64,000 bases of DNA from Actinoallomurus iriomotensis. Its GTDB lineage: Bacteria; Actinomycetota; Actinomycetes; Streptosporangiales; Streptosporangiaceae. Below, piece by piece: positions 60,882 to 64,000 of this stretch. Each line of letters begins with the position of its first letter. The first letter of the stretch is position 1. The position numbers and the translations under genes were made by a program. The notes beneath the pieces are model-generated. The model ran no database searches, was not told the origin of the DNA, and worked only from the letters and a program-made list of their open reading frames with translations. The stretch spans positions 868,001 to 932,000 of the forward strand of contig NZ_BSTJ01000003.1 in assembly GCF_030269445.1 (NCBI RefSeq), in the 5' to 3' direction.

Positions 60882-60912
60882 TCAGGTGGGTGAGTGCACA
60901 GGAGGCGCGAGC

Positions 60913-61833
60913 ATGAACCGACCTTCAGGCGAGGCGAATCGGCCCGAGACGGCTCCGGGGGACGCCGCGACCGAAATGTTCGTGGACCACCGCGAGCTGC
61001 TGTTCTCCGTCGTCTACAACATGCTCGGCACCGTCGCCGACACCGAGGACGTGCTGCAGGAGACGTGGCTGGCGTGGTCGGGCGCCTGGCCCTCCCCGTC
61101 GATCACCAGCCCGCGGGCGTACCTCGTGCGCATCGCGGTGAACCAGGCGCTGGCCCGGCAGGCGACGATCAACCGCCGCCGGGAGAGTTATGTCGGCCCC
61201 TGGCTGCCCGATCCGCTGGTCACCGACACCGCGGAGGACGCCTCGGAACAGACCGTACGGGGCGAGTCGGTCTCCATGGCGATGCTCGTGGTGCTGGAGA
61301 CGCTGACGCCGCTGGAGCGGGCGGTATTCGTGCTGCACGAGGTGTTCGGGTACGCCCACCCCGAGATCGCGGAGATCCTGGACCGGTCACCGTCCGCGGT
61401 ACGGCAGCTCGCCCACCGCGCCCGCTCGCACGTCCAGGCCCGCCGCCCGCGCTACCAGGCGGACCCGCGGGTGCAGCGGCAGGTGACCGAACGCTTCGTG
61501 GCCGCGGCGTTCGGCGGCGACATCGGCGCCCTGCTGGAACTCCTCGCGCCGGACGTGACGATGTGGACCGACGGCGGCGGAAAGACGGGCGGCCTCCGCC
61601 CGGTCAAGGGCCGGGACAAGGTCGCCCGCCTCATCACGAACGTGACGTCGCGCCTGCCCGAGGACCTGGCCGTCCGCTACCGCACCGTGAACGGCGACCC
61701 GTCCGCGGTGGTCTTCAACGAACACTCCCCGTTCGCCGTGATGGTCCTCGACCTGACCCCGGGCGATGACCGGGTCCGCGGCATCTACGGCGTAACGAAC
61801 CCGGACAAACTGGCACACATCGACGAAGACTGA
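60913..61833 (+). CDS. sigJ: ECF41-type sigma factor SigJ with SnoaL-like C-terminal domain
   Basis: The 306-residue factor has region 2 (ELLFSVVYNMLGTVADTEDV, LQETWLAWSG), region 4 (LTPLERAVFVLHEVFGYAHP, EIAEILDRSPSAVRQLAHRA) and a fused C-terminal SnoaL/NTF2-like domain with the ECF41 motif region DGGGKTGGLRPVKGRDKVAR. That domain regulates the factor in place of an anti-sigma protein. ATG 60913 is 7 nt after GGAGG. Canonical ECF41 partners (COE proteins) are absent; an MFS-hemerythrin operon is divergent instead. Confidence 0.92.
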   Translation: MNRPSGEANRPETAPGDAATEMFVDHRELLFSVVYNMLGTVADTEDVLQETWLAWSGAWPSPSITSPRAYLVRIAVNQALARQATINRRRESYVGPWLPDPLVTDTAEDASEQTVRGESVSMAMLVVLETLTPLERAVFVLHEVFGYAHPEIAEILDRSPSAVRQLAHRARSHVQARRPRYQADPRVQRQVTERFVAAAFGGDIGALLELLAPDVTMWTDGGGKTGGLRPVKGRDKVARLITNVTSRLPEDLAVRYRTVNGDPSAVVFNEHSPFAVMVLDLTPGDDRVRGIYGVTNPDKLAHIDED

Positions 61834-61844
61834 GACTCAGTGAC

Positions 61845-62261
61845 TCAGGCGCCGGCGGGCGGCGGCGCGGAGGCGGCGATCGCCCGGGCCCGTCCGACCA
61901 TGTCGGTCGCCCATGCGCCGGTCTGCTGCGCCGCCGGGAACTGCACGGTGTGATACAGCCCGCCGGGGCCCGTGACGGTGATCGTGACGAACCCGGCGTA
62001 GCGCTTCTCCTTCATGAGAAGGAAGAGCAATCCGAGCAGGCAGAAGATGAAGAAGAGGATGGCCAGCACGATCGCGACCGCCGGAATGCCCTCGGTCACC
62101 TGCGTGGAGTCCTGCACGGTCCACGTGGTCCCGTGGACGGGAAACCGCCCCTGAGGCACGATGACAGAAGTCGGGGTGACGGAAATGTCACCGATCGACA
62201 GCAGCACAGGTTCGTTGTCCGGCGGCGGCATCATGCCCGGCGGCGGAGGAGGGTAGCCCAT
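61845..62261 (-). CDS. hypothetical one-helix membrane protein
   Basis: The 138-residue protein has a Pro-rich start (MGYPPPPPGMMPPPDNEPVL), a small beta region (ISVTPTSVIVPQGRFPVHGT), one transmembrane helix (AVAIVLAILFFIFCLLGLLF) and a cytoplasmic domain (GFVTITVTGPGGLYHTVQFP). This plan recurs in actinomycete proteins of unknown role. TACTGT (minus, 62269-62274) lies 7 nt upstream of the ATG and there is no ribosome site, so the mRNA is probably leaderless. Confidence 0.72.
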   Translation of the reverse strand: MGYPPPPPGMMPPPDNEPVLLSIGDISVTPTSVIVPQGRFPVHGTTWTVQDSTQVTEGIPAVAIVLAILFFIFCLLGLLFLLMKEKRYAGFVTITVTGPGGLYHTVQFPAAQQTGAWATDMVGRARAIAASAPPPAGA

Positions 62262-62414
62262 AAGGCATACAGTACGGCCTACCGCACTCCGGACTCGCGC
62301 CTTTGAGCGGCCACGTTGGGCATTTCTGTCATCTCGCGGCCACGGAGCGGTAGACGAGCCGCGCCGCGAGCGTTCCGATGGGGCGGGAGAAACGCCATCA
62401 GGACAACCGGTCAA

Positions 62415-62807
62415 ATGGCGAACGTGATACACGGCGCCAACGTGGTCGTCGCGGGCTTGTTCTCGGCCAGGCGCAAGGACCATGTCGAGGCGATGGACGA
62501 GCTCGAGGCCGAGGTGACCCGGTTCGGCGGGCTGGTGACGGCCCGCTTCGTCCAACGCCGGGGCGTCTCGGGAAAGGGCCGCGTCCGGGGCGGAGCGGAG
62601 AACATGGATCGCCCCTACTCGTCACGGACCCTCATGAGCACCGGCAAGATCCGCGAGATCGCCGACGCGTGCGTACGGACCGATGCCACGGCGGTCGTCT
62701 TCCATAACGATCTGACCGATCGTCAGCGTAGGGCGCTCTCCGAGATATTCGGGAGCGCGGTCCTCACCATTCGCGAGCTCAAGGAGGAACGACGCGTGAA
62801 TGGTTGA
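62415..62807 (+). CDS. isolated HflX N-terminal-domain protein (no GTPase domain)
   Basis: The 130-residue protein matches only the N-terminal part of GTPase HflX: EVTRFGGLVTARFVQRRGVS, STGKIREIADACVRTDATAV, VFHNDLTDRQRRALSEIFGS. In HflX this domain precedes the GTPase and binds near the ribosomal peptidyl-transferase centre. Here the G domain is absent and the gene stops at a normal TGA. ATG 62415 has only a weak ribosome site (AGGA). It may act on ribosomes independently, but that is inference. A bidirectional hairpin follows. Confidence 0.75.
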   Translation: MANVIHGANVVVAGLFSARRKDHVEAMDELEAEVTRFGGLVTARFVQRRGVSGKGRVRGGAENMDRPYSSRTLMSTGKIREIADACVRTDATAVVFHNDLTDRQRRALSEIFGSAVLTIRELKEERRVNG

Positions 62808-62825
62808 GAAGCCGGCCATTAATGG

Positions 62826-62869
62826 CCGTCGAGGCGGTGCCCGTCAGCCCAGTGGCACCGCCCCGACGG
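62826..62869. terminator. bidirectional hairpin terminator
   Basis: CCGTCG-a-GGCGGTGCC (62826-62841) pairs with GGCACCGCC-c-CGACGG (62854-62869). It lies between the convergent HflX-domain and DUF4236 genes. Confidence 0.75.
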
Positions 62870-62882
62870 AGCTCCGATGCGG

Positions 62883-63062
62883 TCAGGCGCGGGACTTGTC
62901 CTGCTTCCATGACAGCGGGCCCGGCAGGTCGTACCGCTGCCTGCGCGACCTCGAGTTCCATGACCAGCGACCGAGCTTGATGGTCCAGGAGGAGAGACCG
63001 TTCTCGGTGAAATTGAAGACCAGAGGGCCGAATTTCTTACGCTTACGGAACATCAGACCCAT
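62883..63062 (-). CDS. DUF4236-like small protein
   Basis: The 59-residue basic protein begins MGLMFRKRKKFGPLVFNFTE and continues NGLSSWTIKLGRWSWNSRSR, a DUF4236-like pattern of short beta strands seen in many actinobacterial proteins with no known role. ATG 63062 follows AAAGGAGCACAGCA. A start at ATG 63053 is also possible. Confidence 0.72.
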   Translation of the reverse strand: MGLMFRKRKKFGPLVFNFTENGLSSWTIKLGRWSWNSRSRRQRYDLPGPLSWKQDKSRA

Positions 63063-63178
63063 TGCTGTGCTCCTTTCCTTAGGTTCAGGCGACTCGACGA
63101 TGCCCCGTATATGGCCCCCCAAACTTCCCGATCCCACCGAGGGCGGCGAACCGCGCTAGGCCGCATAGATTCCCCATA

Positions 63179-63970
63179 ATGGGCAATGGTGAGGAGATGC
63201 CTGAGGTTGGTCGCGCATCGACACCCAGGGTCGGGCTGCTCTATCCGACTCGCGACTGCGGCGAGGACGATTTCGTACGCATGGCGGCCCTGCTGGATCC
63301 GTCGATCACGGTGGAGTTCTCCTACGTCGAGTGGGGCGAGGACGTCTCCGACATCGCCGAGATGGGCGCCCTGGAGAAGCTGAACGCGGTACGCGAGCTC
63401 GGCGAGCCTGACCGGCTCGCCGTGGCGGCGGCCGGGTTGACCGGGTTCGCTCCCCACGTGGTGGCGTTGGCCTGCAGCAGCTGTAGCTTCCTGCAGGGCC
63501 TCGACGGCGCCCGGAAGCAGGCCGCGGACCTGGCCGCACTGATGGGAGCGCCGGCGACAGGCACGTCCCTCGCGTTCGTCGCGGCGGCGCGAGCGATGGG
63601 GCTCTCCCGGGTGGGACTCGCGTCGGTGTACGGCGAGGAGGTGACGAGCGCCTTCGCCGAGTTCCTGGCCGACGCGGGCATCACCACGACGCATCACGTC
63701 GCCATGGACGCGCCGTCGGACCGCGCGCTGGCCTCGTGGGACCGGCATCGGATCGCCGACCTGACCGAACGCGGCGACGGCCCGGACGCCGAGGCCGTCC
63801 TCGTGCCGGAGACCGCCCTGCACACGGCGGACCTCGTCCCCGGTCTGGAGCGACGCCTCGGAAAACCGGTCCTGACCGCGACTCAGGTGACCATCTGGCA
63901 TGCCCTCGTCGCGGCCGGCCACCCGGCGAGGGGAGACGGCGCGGGCGCGCTCTTCGCACGCGCCCGGTGA
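63179..63970 (+). CDS. maleate isomerase / arylmalonate decarboxylase family protein
   Basis: The 263-residue Asp/Glu-racemase-superfamily protein has RVGLLYPTRDCGEDDFVRMA, the first active-site Cys region ALACSSCSFLQGLDGARKQA and SRVGLASVYGEEVTSAF. The second half has VLVPETALHTADLVPGLERR where maleate isomerases have a second catalytic Cys, so that Cys appears replaced by Glu. It may be a racemase/decarboxylase-like variant or a degenerate isomerase. TAGATT (63166-63171) is 7 nt before the ATG, suggesting a leaderless mRNA; ATG 63197 is an alternative. Confidence 0.82.
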   Translation: MGNGEEMPEVGRASTPRVGLLYPTRDCGEDDFVRMAALLDPSITVEFSYVEWGEDVSDIAEMGALEKLNAVRELGEPDRLAVAAAGLTGFAPHVVALACSSCSFLQGLDGARKQAADLAALMGAPATGTSLAFVAAARAMGLSRVGLASVYGEEVTSAFAEFLADAGITTTHHVAMDAPSDRALASWDRHRIADLTERGDGPDAEAVLVPETALHTADLVPGLERRLGKPVLTATQVTIWHALVAAGHPARGDGAGALFARAR

Positions 63971-64000
63971 TAGCACGGGTCCGCTCATCCCTGGGCGGCG

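Noticed and set aside
63971-64000. 3' end of a minus-strand gene at the right edge
   Set aside because: A TGA in one minus frame is compatible with it, but 30 bp give no residues to support a call.

Overview
The window is about 64 kb of very GC-rich DNA with short intergenic gaps, frequent GTG starts, 1-4 nt stop/start overlaps and families confined to or typical of filamentous actinobacteria (WhiB, BTAD/SARP, LAL-type LuxR, DUF2795, DUF5709, a MatB-like deacetylase/glycosyltransferase, alditol oxidase, F420-type LLM oxidoreductase). I read it as chromosome of an actinomycete, Streptosporangiales-like or Streptomyces-like. The exact genus cannot be fixed from sequence alone. I see no rRNA, tRNA, CRISPR array, prophage or insertion sequence.

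Layout. 0-7.2 kb: start of an ECF sigma factor (cut by the window edge), an MFS exporter, an Fe-related operon (haem-oxygenase-like redox enzyme, HemK2-type methyltransferase, CDGSH protein), a YbdK-type carboxylate-amine ligase, an Nramp metal transporter and a shortened manganese catalase. 7.4-14.9 kb: BTAD regulator, DoxX, an HxlR remnant beside an MBL hydrolase, zinc alcohol dehydrogenase, small membrane proteins and an SDR epimerase. 15-29 kb: a SigB/SigF-type sigma factor, NAD kinase, a TetR protein with an unusual C-terminal domain, an ADH pseudogene, DUF2795, a sedolisin-like secreted protease, DUF5709/LLM, WhiB, SRPBCC, several small stress-type proteins, Fpg, a membrane kinase, DUF1360 and a Rieske/DUF2231 protein. 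29-45 kb: alditol oxidase, TetR, monooxygenase, aldo/keto reductase, phosphate transporter with a PHO box, MatAB-like polysaccharide genes, a YCII/ECF pair, a second zinc ADH, an FHA protein and a Ser/Thr kinase, and an HxlR/thiolase divergent pair. 45-64 kb: LAL regulator, DinB, ArsR/MFS divergent pair with a perfect operator, secreted TAP-type peptidase, two envelope glycosyltransferases, L,D-transpeptidase, threonine aldolase, a SigJ/ECF41 gene divergent from an MFS-hemerythrin operon, an isolated HflX N-domain protein, DUF4236 and a maleate-isomerase-family enzyme.

Themes. (1) Many genes between about 11 and 28 kb have GGGTA-type -10 elements, several with GTTT/GTTG at the SigB-type distance, and the matching sigma factor lies among them. 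This suggests a clustered general-stress regulon (inference). (2) A dispersed element occurs three times (3.4, 17.2, 26.1 kb): a DnaA-box-like TCCACA, 36-37 nt to TTGACA/TGGACA, a G-rich/CCCCC core, then a private tandem array of 24, 15 or 21 bp. I do not recognise it, and it is the most novel-looking signal here. (3) Gene decay is visible at several points: Mn catalase, ADH, HxlR, alpha/beta hydrolase, and a disrupted 5' end of an ECF sigma gene. (4) Several divergent regulator/target pairs show clear candidate operators.
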